Positions 1 through 8,319 of a DNA stretch of 64,000 bases are shown here, piece by piece. Numbering within the stretch: the first letter of the stretch is position 1; every line of letters begins with the position of its first letter. Where the stretch lies: NCBI RefSeq assembly GCF_034521915.1, contig NZ_JAXHLU010000004.1:1-64000 (forward strand). The letters are read 5' to 3'. Source of the stretch: Fodinibius sp034521915 (GTDB taxonomy: Bacteria > Bacteroidota > Rhodothermia > Balneolales > Balneolaceae). Position numbers and translations under genes: made by a program. A model generated the notes under the pieces. It searched no databases. It worked only from the letters and a program-made list of their open reading frames with translations, and had not been told where the DNA came from.

Positions 1-316
1 TTTGTCCCGATACACAAGAAGTGGGGAGATCAGTAGCGCGGGAATTTATTCCCGTGCATTAACTACCCACCCCATCGATTCCAAAATTTCGGGATCGCTA
101 CCCGCACCCCTCCGCAATAGGGCCTCAAGGAAAATGTGTAGGTCTTTTTACTTTGTAATGATATAATACTTTATGAAGATATCTATCAGAAATTAATCTG
201 TTGAGATAGTGCTATCATGAAAGCTGTAATGTTGTAAGGATTATGTTTCTTAAGGGTCTTTCTATTACGCGGGAATGAATTCCCGCGCTAATAATGAATT
301 ATTAAAATATTGAGCC
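1..316. repeat. Gene-free REP-like palindrome region upstream of the transposase gene
   Basis: There is no supported gene here. Bases 34-73 form a 40-base unit that recurs with one mismatch at 753-792, on the other side of the transposase gene. Its core is a palindrome with arms CGGGAAT/ATTCCCG. A second, tighter palindrome lies at 266-290 (arms GCGGGAAT/ATTCCCGC), about 27 bases before the transposase start codon. Bases 61-120 resemble 975-1042 (ACTACCCACCCC followed by a palindrome). This looks like the left flank of a small transposase-repeat unit. Confidence 0.7.
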
Positions 317-739
317 ATGAAAAGCTATTCATCAATGTGGGTTCATTTGATTTGGACAACTAAAGATCGAAATCCACTGTTGCATAAAAACTTTCGGGTG
401 GCGCTTTTCAAGTATGTGAAGGGCAATGCTCAGCAAAAGGGGATGATTGTAGATACGATAAACGGTATAGAAGATCATGTTCATTGCCTTGTAAGGTTAA
501 AGACAAGCCAATCAATTGCACAAATTGTCAAGCAGCTAAAAGGGAGTTCATCTCGTTGGATTAGCAGTAAGAATGTAATTGGAATACCTTTTTCATGGCA
601 AGTAGGATATGGGGCGATATCTGTAAGTCCTTCAGAAATAAATGCAGTTCGCCAATATATTATCCAACAGGAGAAACATCATGCAACATGGAAGTTGGAT
701 CAGGAAATAACTCAATTTGAAAGATATAATAACTTTTGA
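317..739 (+). CDS. tnpA: IS200/IS605-family Y1 transposase (TnpA-like)
   Basis: A 140-residue single-strand transposase of the HUH Y1 class, which cuts and rejoins hairpin-bearing single-stranded DNA through a transient phosphotyrosine link. The HUH metal-binding motif is visible as HVH at residues 54-56 (DHVHCLV). The likely catalytic tyrosine is Tyr114 in RQYIIQQEKHH. The N-terminal strand (SMWVHLIWTTKDR) and length fit stand-alone Bacteroidota IS200-like enzymes of about 140-150 residues. No accessory TnpB gene is present. The gene lies between two direct copies of a palindromic repeat, as for REP-associated transposases. It appears intact. Family assignment is secure; whether it is mobile or domesticated cannot be told from one copy. 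Confidence 0.9.
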   Translation: MKSYSSMWVHLIWTTKDRNPLLHKNFRVALFKYVKGNAQQKGMIVDTINGIEDHVHCLVRLKTSQSIAQIVKQLKGSSSRWISSKNVIGIPFSWQVGYGAISVSPSEINAVRQYIIQQEKHHATWKLDQEITQFERYNNF

Positions 740-1090
740 GCCATACCAGCACTAGCGCGGGAATTTATTTCCGTGCATTAACTACCCACCCCGCCTCGTT
801 CCTCAGCACCCCTCCCGGGGAGGGGATTTCTGAGTTGCTATTTTTTGGGTTGAGTAATTAGAATATTAGCAGGAATAAATCCCCTCTATCAAGAGGCATG
901 CAGATCAAAGCTTTAGCGTAGTTCTGGGTGGTCCCGACGGATGTCGGGAGCGGGGTGTGTTTTTTAAAAAAATGCTACTACCCACCCCATCGATCCCGAA
1001 ATTTCGGGATCGATACCCGCACCCCTCCCGCGGAGGGGATTTATGGTGCATGTGTATTTAAAGATATTACGAAAGTATGGGCAGTTATTA
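740..1090. repeat. Gene-free palindrome cluster downstream of the transposase
   Basis: I see no credible gene; the open frame at 928-1137 only translates repeats. Bases 753-792 are the second copy of the REP-like unit. An inverted repeat around 807-829 (CCCCTCC...GGAGGGG) and another at 1021-1040 resemble the DUF559-type repeat seen near 50.5 kb. Bases 989-1014 are a perfect 26-base palindrome centred on GAAATTTC. A smaller hairpin (CCCGAC/GTCGGG) lies near 933-950. Confidence 0.7.
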
Positions 1091-1564
1091 TTACTCCCGG
1101 CTGCCCATCGCTTCGCCGGCCATATCCCGAGTGGTAGCTAAATACGAGGTGGAATGGTCGATCAGGGACATATAACTATCCATAAGCTTCATAGCTTTGT
1201 CCATGCCGCCTTCCTGCTCAGCCATTTGGGCCATCCATTTAGCGTCATCGGGCGACGTCTCCCAATTTAATTCTTCAATTCCCTTTAAGGTCCAAACCAT
1301 CAGCATGTCCCATTCGCCGGAGTGCAGGCGCATAATTTGCGGACCGGGCATATCCGATTCCATTTCCATACCGGCCTTCATAAAATGATTGTCAATGATC
1401 TTTGCAGCCGAATCAACCATGCCGGGCTTAAATTTAACCATCACAACCTGGTGCCAGGTATGCCCCTCCATCTTTTTGGCCTGTGGCATATCTTGAGCAA
1501 CGGCATCAAACGTAATAGCGAGCGAAAAACATGCGCACAAAATAAAAGCGAATAGTGATCTCAT
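1091..1564 (-). CDS. Secreted protein of unknown function
   Basis: A 157-residue protein with a clear signal peptide (residues 1-23, hydrophobic core LFAFILCACFSLAITF, likely cleavage after AVA). The mature part is short and unusually rich in methionine. The stretch WHQVVMVKFKPG, followed later by GEWDMLMVW, has the alternating strand pattern of dimeric alpha/beta-barrel (NIPSNAP/Dabb-like) proteins, but I cannot assign a family. The gene stands alone between the transposase repeats and the GH31 gene. The start ATG at 1564 is well placed, with purine-rich sequence just upstream. A periplasmic location is inferred; no function is claimed. Confidence 0.7.
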   Translation of the reverse strand: MRSLFAFILCACFSLAITFDAVAQDMPQAKKMEGHTWHQVVMVKFKPGMVDSAAKIIDNHFMKAGMEMESDMPGPQIMRLHSGEWDMLMVWTLKGIEELNWETSPDDAKWMAQMAEQEGGMDKAMKLMDSYMSLIDHSTSYLATTRDMAGEAMGSRE

Positions 1565-1675
1565 AATGACCTCCCTCTATATTGGATATAAGTGATTTTA
1601 AAACAAGTAGTTATAGAATAATAAGGGAGTGAGCTCTAAAATATAGGGGAATCCCTGTGACAGCTATCAGGGAGA

Positions 1676-4192
1676 TCAGTAGACTCTAATGGTTTTAAAA
1701 TCGGGGTCAACTTCGAAAGCATATACGGATTGATCGGCAGATGATTTCTGGATGGAAACCGATCGTCCGTCTGCTTCAACGCCTTCGGGTTCAAACGGCA
1801 GGCCAATGAGATTGATTTTTACCGTATCATATTTTGGAGTAAAGGCACCCTCTCGATCGGCAGAAAGCCTAAGGGTTTTTTCTTGGGGATTCGATTCAAA
1901 TTGGAATTTGGTTAAACGGTAGTCGCCCTCGTTGTGAGTAAACCCTTCTCCTTGATCCTCATACAGGTGGCTTTCGCTTACTTGCGTTCCGTAGTATACA
2001 TTCAGTTCCAACAGCTCAGGATCTCGTTCCTGGGTATATTGCATGACTTCGCGCAGGGGTAGTACCGTACCCGCTTTAATAAAGAACGGGATCTCCGAAA
2101 TGGGGGCATCAACCTGATGGGTTTTTCCTCCCTCGAGGAGTTCGTTGGTGCGATAGTCGTACCAGTGGCCAGAAGGGAGATAGGTTTTTCTGCCGCGTGC
2201 ACCTTTTTTGATAACGGGCGCTACTAAAATATGATCCCCAAACATAAAGGTATTTTGCGAGTTAACGGACTTGGCATCGACCTGGTTGTGAAAGGTTGTG
2301 GGACGTAATATCGGGGTGCCGTGCTCCACGTATTTGTGAAAGGCGGTATAGAGGTAGTGAAGCAGGCGGTAGCGCAGCTCGATGACCGAGCGGTTGATGT
2401 GGGTATATTTTTGGCCGAAGGTCCAGGGTTCCTGGTTGTCATCGGACTGGATTTTTTTCTGTTTTGCCTGATCTTCTTTGACGACGTCAGCTCCTTCTGC
2501 ATCGTAGCCCATGGTGTGGTTGCGGAACAACGGATGGAAGATGCCCAGCTGCAGCCATCGGGTAAAGAGCTCGGCGCTTGGTTGCTCGACGAAGCCGCCG
2601 ATGTCGGTGCCCACGAAGGAGTAACCGGAGATGCTGAGCCGCACGCACTGCTCGAGGGCGTGGCGCAGGTGTTCCCAGTTGGCGATGTTGTCGCCGGTCC
2701 ACAGGGCAGCGTACCGCTGTCCGCCCGAAAAGTTGGCGCGGGTGAGCAGGAATGGACGTTTGCCCTGGTTGTGTTTTTTGATGCCTTTGTATGAGGCACG
2801 GGCCATCTGCATGCCGTAGATATTGTGGGCTTTTTTGTGGCTGACTCCTTCACCCTCGTAATGGTGGCGAATATTATCGGGAAAGGTTTTGGCTTTGACT
2901 TCAAAGACGGCGGGTTCGTTCATGTCGTTCCAAACGCCGCTGACGCCTTTTTCGGTGAGCAGATCTTTGTAAAGATCGCCCCACCACTGACGTACTTCGG
3001 GATGGGTGTAGTCGGGGAAAACGGTTTTGGGCGGCCAGACGGGACCGATCATCAGCTCCCCGTCGGGACGCTTGCAGAAGTAGTCGTTCTTTAATCCCTG
3101 CTGATATATTTCATAGTCACCATCCACTTTGATGCCTGGATCTATCATGACGATGGTTTCGAAACCGTCTTCTTTAAGATCACTGATTAACTTTTTTGGA
3201 TCGGGGAAGCGATCGTTGTTCCAGGTAAATACGCGGTAATCGTCCATGTAGTCGATATCGAGGTAGAGGGCGTCACAGGGAATCTCTTTTTCGCGGAAGG
3301 TTTTTGCCAACGTGCGTACTCGCTCTTCGGGATAATAGCTCCATCGGCACTGGTGGTAGCCAAGTCCCCAGAGGGGTGGCAGTTCGGGCGTTCCGGTCAG
3401 CGTGGTATAGCGCTCGGTGACGGTGGTGGGGTCCGGACCGTAGATAAAGTAGTAGTTCATGCATCCGCCTTCGGCCGAAAAGGTGCAGGTGTTGTTGTCA
3501 TCGGAATCAAAATCGAAATGAGAACGGAAGGTGTTATCCATGAAGATCCCATAGGCGTTGCCATCCTTGTTGATAGCAGTAAAGAACGGGATGCTTCGGT
3601 AGAGTGGGTCACGGTGCTCATCAAGCTCGTAGGCATAGGCATCGGTATTCCAGTTTTGGAATGATTTACCCCGCAGCATGCCGTCGTCGGTGATTTTGTC
3701 GCCCAGTCCAAAGTAGTGGGTGCCTTCGGGGGCTTCTTTGGTGATTTTTACTTCGGTAATGCCCTTCATGATGCTGTCTTTGCGGTGGAAGGGTTTGGCA
3801 TCTTTGCATAGTTCCGTGCCACTGGAATCCAAAAAGCTAACCTTCATGTCTTTTTGGGATATTTTGCAGATCAGTGAATCAGTAGTGATTTCGAGGTATT
3901 GATCCGTTTCCCGCGTTGAGAATTCAGCATTGTCGGGATTAAAGTCGGGAGCAATGGCGTAGGAAAAGTCTGTGGGACGATCGCCTTCCAATACGTATCT
4001 CAGCTGAATGATTTCTGGTGTATGAACCGTAACCCGAAGCTCGATATCATTTTCGGAGCGCACAAAAACAGTTTGTTCCTGAACTTGATAATCGGCAATG
4101 GCATTGGGCTTACGCCGGTAGGTGACATCGGCTTTGCGCTGCTCATCTTCTTCTGATTGTTTCTGCTTAGCTTCTGGATTGGTCTTGGCCAT
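1676..4192 (-). CDS. Glycoside hydrolase family 31 (alpha-glucosidase)
   Basis: An 838-residue retaining alpha-glycosidase that releases glucose from the non-reducing end of alpha-glucans or oligosaccharides. The GH31 nucleophile signature WNDMNEP occurs at residues 421-427 (Asp423), and the acid/base aspartate is probably Asp501 in WTGDN. An N-terminal galactose-mutarotase-like domain (about 40-270), the central (beta/alpha)8 barrel (about 275-620) and C-terminal beta domains can be followed. No signal peptide is visible: the N-terminus is hydrophilic and charged (MAKTNPEAKQKQSEEDEQRK), so the enzyme is probably cytoplasmic. There is no sugar transporter or polysaccharide-utilisation locus beside it. 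Exact substrate (maltose, isomaltose, xylosides) cannot be fixed from sequence. Confidence 0.93.
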   Translation of the reverse strand: MAKTNPEAKQKQSEEDEQRKADVTYRRKPNAIADYQVQEQTVFVRSENDIELRVTVHTPEIIQLRYVLEGDRPTDFSYAIAPDFNPDNAEFSTRETDQYLEITTDSLICKISQKDMKVSFLDSSGTELCKDAKPFHRKDSIMKGITEVKITKEAPEGTHYFGLGDKITDDGMLRGKSFQNWNTDAYAYELDEHRDPLYRSIPFFTAINKDGNAYGIFMDNTFRSHFDFDSDDNNTCTFSAEGGCMNYYFIYGPDPTTVTERYTTLTGTPELPPLWGLGYHQCRWSYYPEERVRTLAKTFREKEIPCDALYLDIDYMDDYRVFTWNNDRFPDPKKLISDLKEDGFETIVMIDPGIKVDGDYEIYQQGLKNDYFCKRPDGELMIGPVWPPKTVFPDYTHPEVRQWWGDLYKDLLTEKGVSGVWNDMNEPAVFEVKAKTFPDNIRHHYEGEGVSHKKAHNIYGMQMARASYKGIKKHNQGKRPFLLTRANFSGGQRYAALWTGDNIANWEHLRHALEQCVRLSISGYSFVGTDIGGFVEQPSAELFTRWLQLGIFHPLFRNHTMGYDAEGADVVKEDQAKQKKIQSDDNQEPWTFGQKYTHINRSVIELRYRLLHYLYTAFHKYVEHGTPILRPTTFHNQVDAKSVNSQNTFMFGDHILVAPVIKKGARGRKTYLPSGHWYDYRTNELLEGGKTHQVDAPISEIPFFIKAGTVLPLREVMQYTQERDPELLELNVYYGTQVSESHLYEDQGEGFTHNEGDYRLTKFQFESNPQEKTLRLSADREGAFTPKYDTVKINLIGLPFEPEGVEADGRSVSIQKSSADQSVYAFEVDPDFKTIRVY

Positions 4193-4656
4193 AGTCTGGT
4201 GCTAAAATTCGTAAAGGACTCCCGAAAATATAAAAACATGGCTTTAATGCAACGCGGAGATTTGTTTTTAAAGAGGTCTTTGATACCCTACTTTCGTGTC
4301 ATTCTGAACATAGTTGGGAGGTGGTTGTACCACCGACCATAAAAGCTCGCAAGGCGGGAATGCAACTCCCGCCAAACGGAAATCGATAGTTTTACAAAGA
4401 ACTCTATAATTATCCAATATAAAGCAGATGCTTATGTCAGAAAACGAGTTTAGCGGTTAGAAGTAGCTTAGGTATCATCCTGAACTTGGCCTGCCCCGAC
4501 TTTTCGGGGTTTCAGGATCTGGCAGGGATAACAAACGTTGATTAAGATTCTTGCCAGATCAACGCTATAATCCTTACGAGATCCCGGATCGGAGTCCGGG
4601 ATGACACGGCAGGTATTTCTTGGTTCTTGCCATCTAAGCTAACCGCTTAATACGTT
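4193..4656. repeat. Gene-free region with a composite inverted-repeat element
   Basis: No gene is supported. A REP-like hairpin lies at 4353-4373 (GGCGGGAAT...CTCCCGCC), related to the palindromes around the transposase at the window start. Bases 4450-4649 form a 200-base element with terminal inverted repeats: left TAGCGGTTAG...AGCTTAG, right CTAAGCTAACCGCTTA, the left arm carrying four extra bases. Inside are nested hairpins at 4494-4509 (CCCCGA/TCGGGG) and 4581-4602 (ATCCCGGA/TCCGGGAT). It ends 7 bases from the porin stop codon and may double as the terminator of the glp transcript. Confidence 0.65.
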
Positions 4657-5826
4657 TCAGAAAGAAAATTGTGTTCCCAATATCATAGCCTGATAGTCGG
4701 CCTGTGCATCGGAGGAGAAATTCTGGAGTTCTATCATGAGCATCAGGTTGTCGGTAACAGGCATGCGGGCAAAGAGCATAGCCAGTTGGTTTTTGATTGC
4801 AGGAGATGCGCCAACCGGCGTGGTTTCGGAATCTTGGTTGCCTTCACCGTAACTGCCGCCAACCAGGATATCTTCAAAATCGTAGGTTCCTTCCAGGTAC
4901 CACTGGCTTGCGTTTACATCGGCTTGATCCAGTCCGGTGCCTCCTGAGATGTTCAGTCCGATGAGTCCGTCGGCACCAATACTATTGGTACGGGAGTAGG
5001 AGCCGAGCAGCGTCAAAGCTCCTGTTTTTAGCTTTGATCCCAGTTCCAATCCTGAAAATGCATAGGAGAAATCTTGACTGATGACATTTACATTTTGATA
5101 TAGTCCGCTGCTCCAAAGCTGTATATCAGCAGAATTATATTCCCTGCTGTAGTGTATTTGAGCTTCAATGCGGGGTGTTGCCGTTTGTAAATCAGCCGAT
5201 CGGTTTCCGCTTCCGTTTGGTTTTTCCGGATTTATTAATCCTGCTTTAATCGTAAAGCCGTTAATTTCGGGAGTGGTATAGGTTACCCGTGGATTGAAAT
5301 TGGCGTAGGTATAGCCGGTTCCGATGCGTCCAAGAGTAGCATCAGCGGCATCGGGTCCTCCAAATCGGCCTACCCCTAAACCGCTTCCATTGTCACCAAT
5401 GGAAGTACTGTTAAAAATACCGAATCCCTTACCGGCATGAATGATCCCAAAATCTCCCGAGATCTTTATCTGAGCAATGCGGCTTTCGAAGAGCCCGTCG
5501 TTTTGAATGCCCGGACCTTGAAGGTGTGTATTGATTTGTACAATCCCAGAAACGGTGACCCCTTTCTGAGTAGGTGCCGTAATGCTGAATGTGAGATTCG
5601 CAGGATTAAATCCCGACATGATCCTGGTAGAAAATTGATTGGTGTTATCGGTATTATAATTTTGATGATTTGAGCCTACCATAAATACCGGAAAAGCACC
5701 GGTAAGCTGGGCTTGCCAGCCATTACTGTCGAAAGATACCTCTTGTGCAAAACCTTGAGAGGGTGATAGGATAATTAGTAACGAAAATATAGCTACAATC
5801 AGGGCATGGATGGTTGATTTTTGCAT
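4657..5826 (-). CDS. Outer-membrane porin, last gene of the glycerol cluster
   Basis: A 389-residue beta-barrel porin. A signal peptide covers residues 1-28 (hydrophobic core ALIVAIFSLLIIL, end GFAQ). The mature protein has alternating amphipathic strands throughout and ends in phenylalanine (GTQFSF), the usual outer-membrane insertion signal. It resembles DcaP-type or general Gram-negative porins; the exact family is uncertain. The open frame extends upstream to 5949, but the ATG at 5826 is chosen because it directly precedes the signal peptide and the upstream extension overlaps glpF. It follows glpF by about 40 bases on the same strand, which suggests it admits glycerol or a related small solute. 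That role is inference from position. Confidence 0.82.
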   Translation of the reverse strand: MQKSTIHALIVAIFSLLIILSPSQGFAQEVSFDSNGWQAQLTGAFPVFMVGSNHQNYNTDNTNQFSTRIMSGFNPANLTFSITAPTQKGVTVSGIVQINTHLQGPGIQNDGLFESRIAQIKISGDFGIIHAGKGFGIFNSTSIGDNGSGLGVGRFGGPDAADATLGRIGTGYTYANFNPRVTYTTPEINGFTIKAGLINPEKPNGSGNRSADLQTATPRIEAQIHYSREYNSADIQLWSSGLYQNVNVISQDFSYAFSGLELGSKLKTGALTLLGSYSRTNSIGADGLIGLNISGGTGLDQADVNASQWYLEGTYDFEDILVGGSYGEGNQDSETTPVGASPAIKNQLAMLFARMPVTDNLMLMIELQNFSSDAQADYQAMILGTQFSF

Positions 5827-5867
5827 GATAAAAACCTTGGAAGTGAAATTTATTTTTAAAGAAGGGT

Positions 5868-6635
5868 CTATTGAAGCAGCAGGTATAATCCTGCAGCAAT
5901 TATGGAACCCATGATAGGACCTAAAACAGGTATCCAGGAGTATGCCCAATCGCTGCTTCCTTTATTTGAAAAAGGTAATAAAGCATGGGCAATGCGTGGT
6001 CCAAGATCTCGTGCAGGATTAATAGCATAACCTGTTGGTCCACCCAATGAAAGGCCTATACCGAGAACCAATAATCCGACGGGGAGGGCAGAAAGGGCCC
6101 CCAGTCCAAAGCCCACTTCTTGGCCGTCGATAACTATTGAGGAAAGTAGTTGCCCATCACCATTCGTAAATCCGGGAGCATCCAGATAAAGCACACCAAA
6201 CACAAGAATAAAGGTGCCAATTACTTCGGTAAGAAAATTGGAAGAGTAATTTCTTATTTCAGGTGCAGTAGAAAATATCGCGAGTTTTGTTGGGCCATCT
6301 TCGGTAGCTTCGAAATGATCTTTATAAGAAAGCCACACTATAATACCACCTATTAAGCCCCCAAGCGTTTGGGAAATTATGTAGGGAAACACCAAAGACC
6401 AATCAAATAGCCCTGCTGTTGCCAAACCCACCGTTACGGCAGGGTTGATATGTGCACCACTAAATTGGCCCATGGTAAATACGGCTATAAAAACTCCCAT
6501 AGCCCATCCCCAGGTAATAACAATCCATCCGCTGCTGTTACCTTTGGTTTTTTTGAGAACGACATTTGCAACAACACCGCCACCAAAAATGATAAGGATG
6601 GCGGTTCCTATTATTTCTGCGATATATGGAGACAT
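5868..6635 (-). CDS. glpF: Glycerol facilitator (aquaglyceroporin)
   Basis: A 255-residue MIP-family channel that lets glycerol diffuse across the inner membrane. Both pore motifs are present: NPA at residues 64-66 and NPARD at 206-210. The aspartate after the second NPAR marks glycerol-conducting members rather than strict water channels. Six hydrophobic membrane segments can be followed. The gene lies 75 bases downstream of glpD and about 40 bases upstream of the porin gene on the same strand. Length is typical for GlpF (about 250-280). Solute preference is inferred from the NPARD motif and the gene neighbourhood. Confidence 0.93.
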   Translation of the reverse strand: MSPYIAEIIGTAILIIFGGGVVANVVLKKTKGNSSGWIVITWGWAMGVFIAVFTMGQFSGAHINPAVTVGLATAGLFDWSLVFPYIISQTLGGLIGGIIVWLSYKDHFEATEDGPTKLAIFSTAPEIRNYSSNFLTEVIGTFILVFGVLYLDAPGFTNGDGQLLSSIVIDGQEVGFGLGALSALPVGLLVLGIGLSLGGPTGYAINPARDLGPRIAHALLPFSNKGSSDWAYSWIPVLGPIMGSIIAAGLYLLLQ

Positions 6636-6709
6636 AACGATGTGATTTAATAAGTGACAATTTTAAGAATAAGGTGCTACATTATTTTGAGTTTGATAAT
6701 CGATATTTG

Positions 6710-8278
6710 TTAACCTGAAAAGATGTATCGATCGGCTATTGTTTTGTATTCTTCCACTTGTTTTTCCTGCCATTGCTTATCATGACCTGCTTCTTTGGCC
6801 ATAAGGCGTGCTACTTCGGGGGCCATCTCGATACTTGCTTTGGCATCGAGGAGCAGGGCCCGGGTCCGGCGTGACAACACATCTTCGACGGTAATAGCCA
6901 TTTCGTTGCGAACGGCCCAAATAACTTCAGCTTTGAGGTAGGGTAAGCGTTCGTGCAGTGGTTCGCCCATTTTAGGATTATTTTCAATGATTTTATCGAT
7001 GGCTACTTTGTCAGATCCGTAATTGTGAAGATGATCTTCACGATCAACATTTTTGAGCCAGCCGTGAATACGCAGTTCTTCGGTAATACAATCTTGTTCC
7101 TTAAGCCCTGCAACTGTAGCTGCTTTGTCAATGGTATCCTCAGCCATTTTACGGTACGTAGTCCATTTTCCTCCGGCAATAGTCACCAGACCCGATAGGG
7201 AGACCAGGAGCGTATGGTCGCGCGAAATGTCGGCGGTATCTTTAGAGCCGCTGGTATTTACGAGGGGGCGAAGTCCTGCAAAAACGCTTTTAATATCAGC
7301 ACGAGTAGGATTGCCGGTAAGGTATTTGGTGGCATGATCCAGTATAAAATCTACTTCTTCTTCCATCGCCATGGGTTCAAGCTCGGGAGATTCGACCGGG
7401 GTGTCGGTGGTGCCAACGAGAATCTTGTCGTGCCATGGTACGGCAAATAATACGCGGCCGTCTTCGGTGTGGGGAACCATGATGGCGCTATCGCCTGGCA
7501 GAAAATCTTTGTCGAGCATGATATGTACACCTTGACTTGGCACAATAATATCCTGGGCATCTGAGTCGTCCATCTCCAAAATGTCGTCGGTGAAAACACC
7601 CGTAGCATTTACCACGGCGCGGGCATTGACCTCAAAATCTTCGCCGGTTAACTGGTCTTGTGCCTTAACGCCGCTCACTGCATCATTTGTTTTGAGAAGG
7701 CCCGTAACTTTGGCATAGTTAATAGTATAGCCCCCATGATCTAACGCAGTTTGAGCCAAATTTATGGCCAGCCGCGAATCATCAAATTGCCCGTCATAAT
7801 AAATGACCCCGCCTTTGAGTCCCTCTGATTCAATCGTAGGAAGTAATTCAAGGGTTTTCTCTCGCGATAATTTTTTTGATTTGCCAATTCCAAGCCTTCC
7901 GGCCAGCATATCATACACTTTCATGCCGATGCCGTAAAAAGGTCCTTCCCACCAATCGTAGTTGGGTACAATAAACGACTGGTTTTTTACCAGGTGAGGA
8001 GCATTTTGGATCAATAGTCCTCGTTCTCTCAGGGCCTCCAAAACCAGTGCCACATTGCCTTGCTGTAAATACCGAACGCCACCGTGCACCAATTTAGTAG
8101 ATCGACTTGATGTTCCCTTGGCAAAATCATGTTGCTCCAGCAGAAGAGTTTTATATCCTCTGGAGGAAGCATCAACAGCAGCACCAAGTCCGGTTGCACC
8201 CCCGCCGATTATGACAATATCCCAAAAGTCAGTTTCCTTTTTGACTTTATCTAACATGGTAGTTCTATCAATATTCAT
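6710..8278 (-). CDS. glpD: Aerobic glycerol-3-phosphate dehydrogenase
   Basis: A 522-residue FAD enzyme that oxidises glycerol 3-phosphate to dihydroxyacetone phosphate and passes electrons to the quinone pool at the inner membrane. The dinucleotide-binding motif IIGGGATGLGAA starts near residue 23, followed by the family segment STKLVHGGVRYLQ. The DAO-type FAD domain is followed by a C-terminal helical domain containing DVLSRRTRALLLDA. Two start codons are possible (MNIDRTTM...); the upstream ATG at 8278 is kept, 41 bases after glpK. It supplies the second catabolic step after GlpK. Confidence 0.95.
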   Translation of the reverse strand: MNIDRTTMLDKVKKETDFWDIVIIGGGATGLGAAVDASSRGYKTLLLEQHDFAKGTSSRSTKLVHGGVRYLQQGNVALVLEALRERGLLIQNAPHLVKNQSFIVPNYDWWEGPFYGIGMKVYDMLAGRLGIGKSKKLSREKTLELLPTIESEGLKGGVIYYDGQFDDSRLAINLAQTALDHGGYTINYAKVTGLLKTNDAVSGVKAQDQLTGEDFEVNARAVVNATGVFTDDILEMDDSDAQDIIVPSQGVHIMLDKDFLPGDSAIMVPHTEDGRVLFAVPWHDKILVGTTDTPVESPELEPMAMEEEVDFILDHATKYLTGNPTRADIKSVFAGLRPLVNTSGSKDTADISRDHTLLVSLSGLVTIAGGKWTTYRKMAEDTIDKAATVAGLKEQDCITEELRIHGWLKNVDREDHLHNYGSDKVAIDKIIENNPKMGEPLHERLPYLKAEVIWAVRNEMAITVEDVLSRRTRALLLDAKASIEMAPEVARLMAKEAGHDKQWQEKQVEEYKTIADRYIFSG

Positions 8279-8319
8279 AACAAAAATGGTTTAAGTGGAA
8301 TTAAAATTTTAAAATGGGA

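Noticed and set aside
928..1137. Open frame of 69 codons in the transposase flank
   Set aside because: It translates palindromic repeats and overlaps the end of a well-supported gene on the other strand.
2321..2794. Long open frame antisense to the GH31 gene
   Set aside because: A shadow of the GH31 coding sequence; composition and start context do not support it.
5827..5949. N-terminal extension of the porin frame
   Set aside because: It overlaps glpF and precedes an intact signal peptide that begins at the ATG at 5826.
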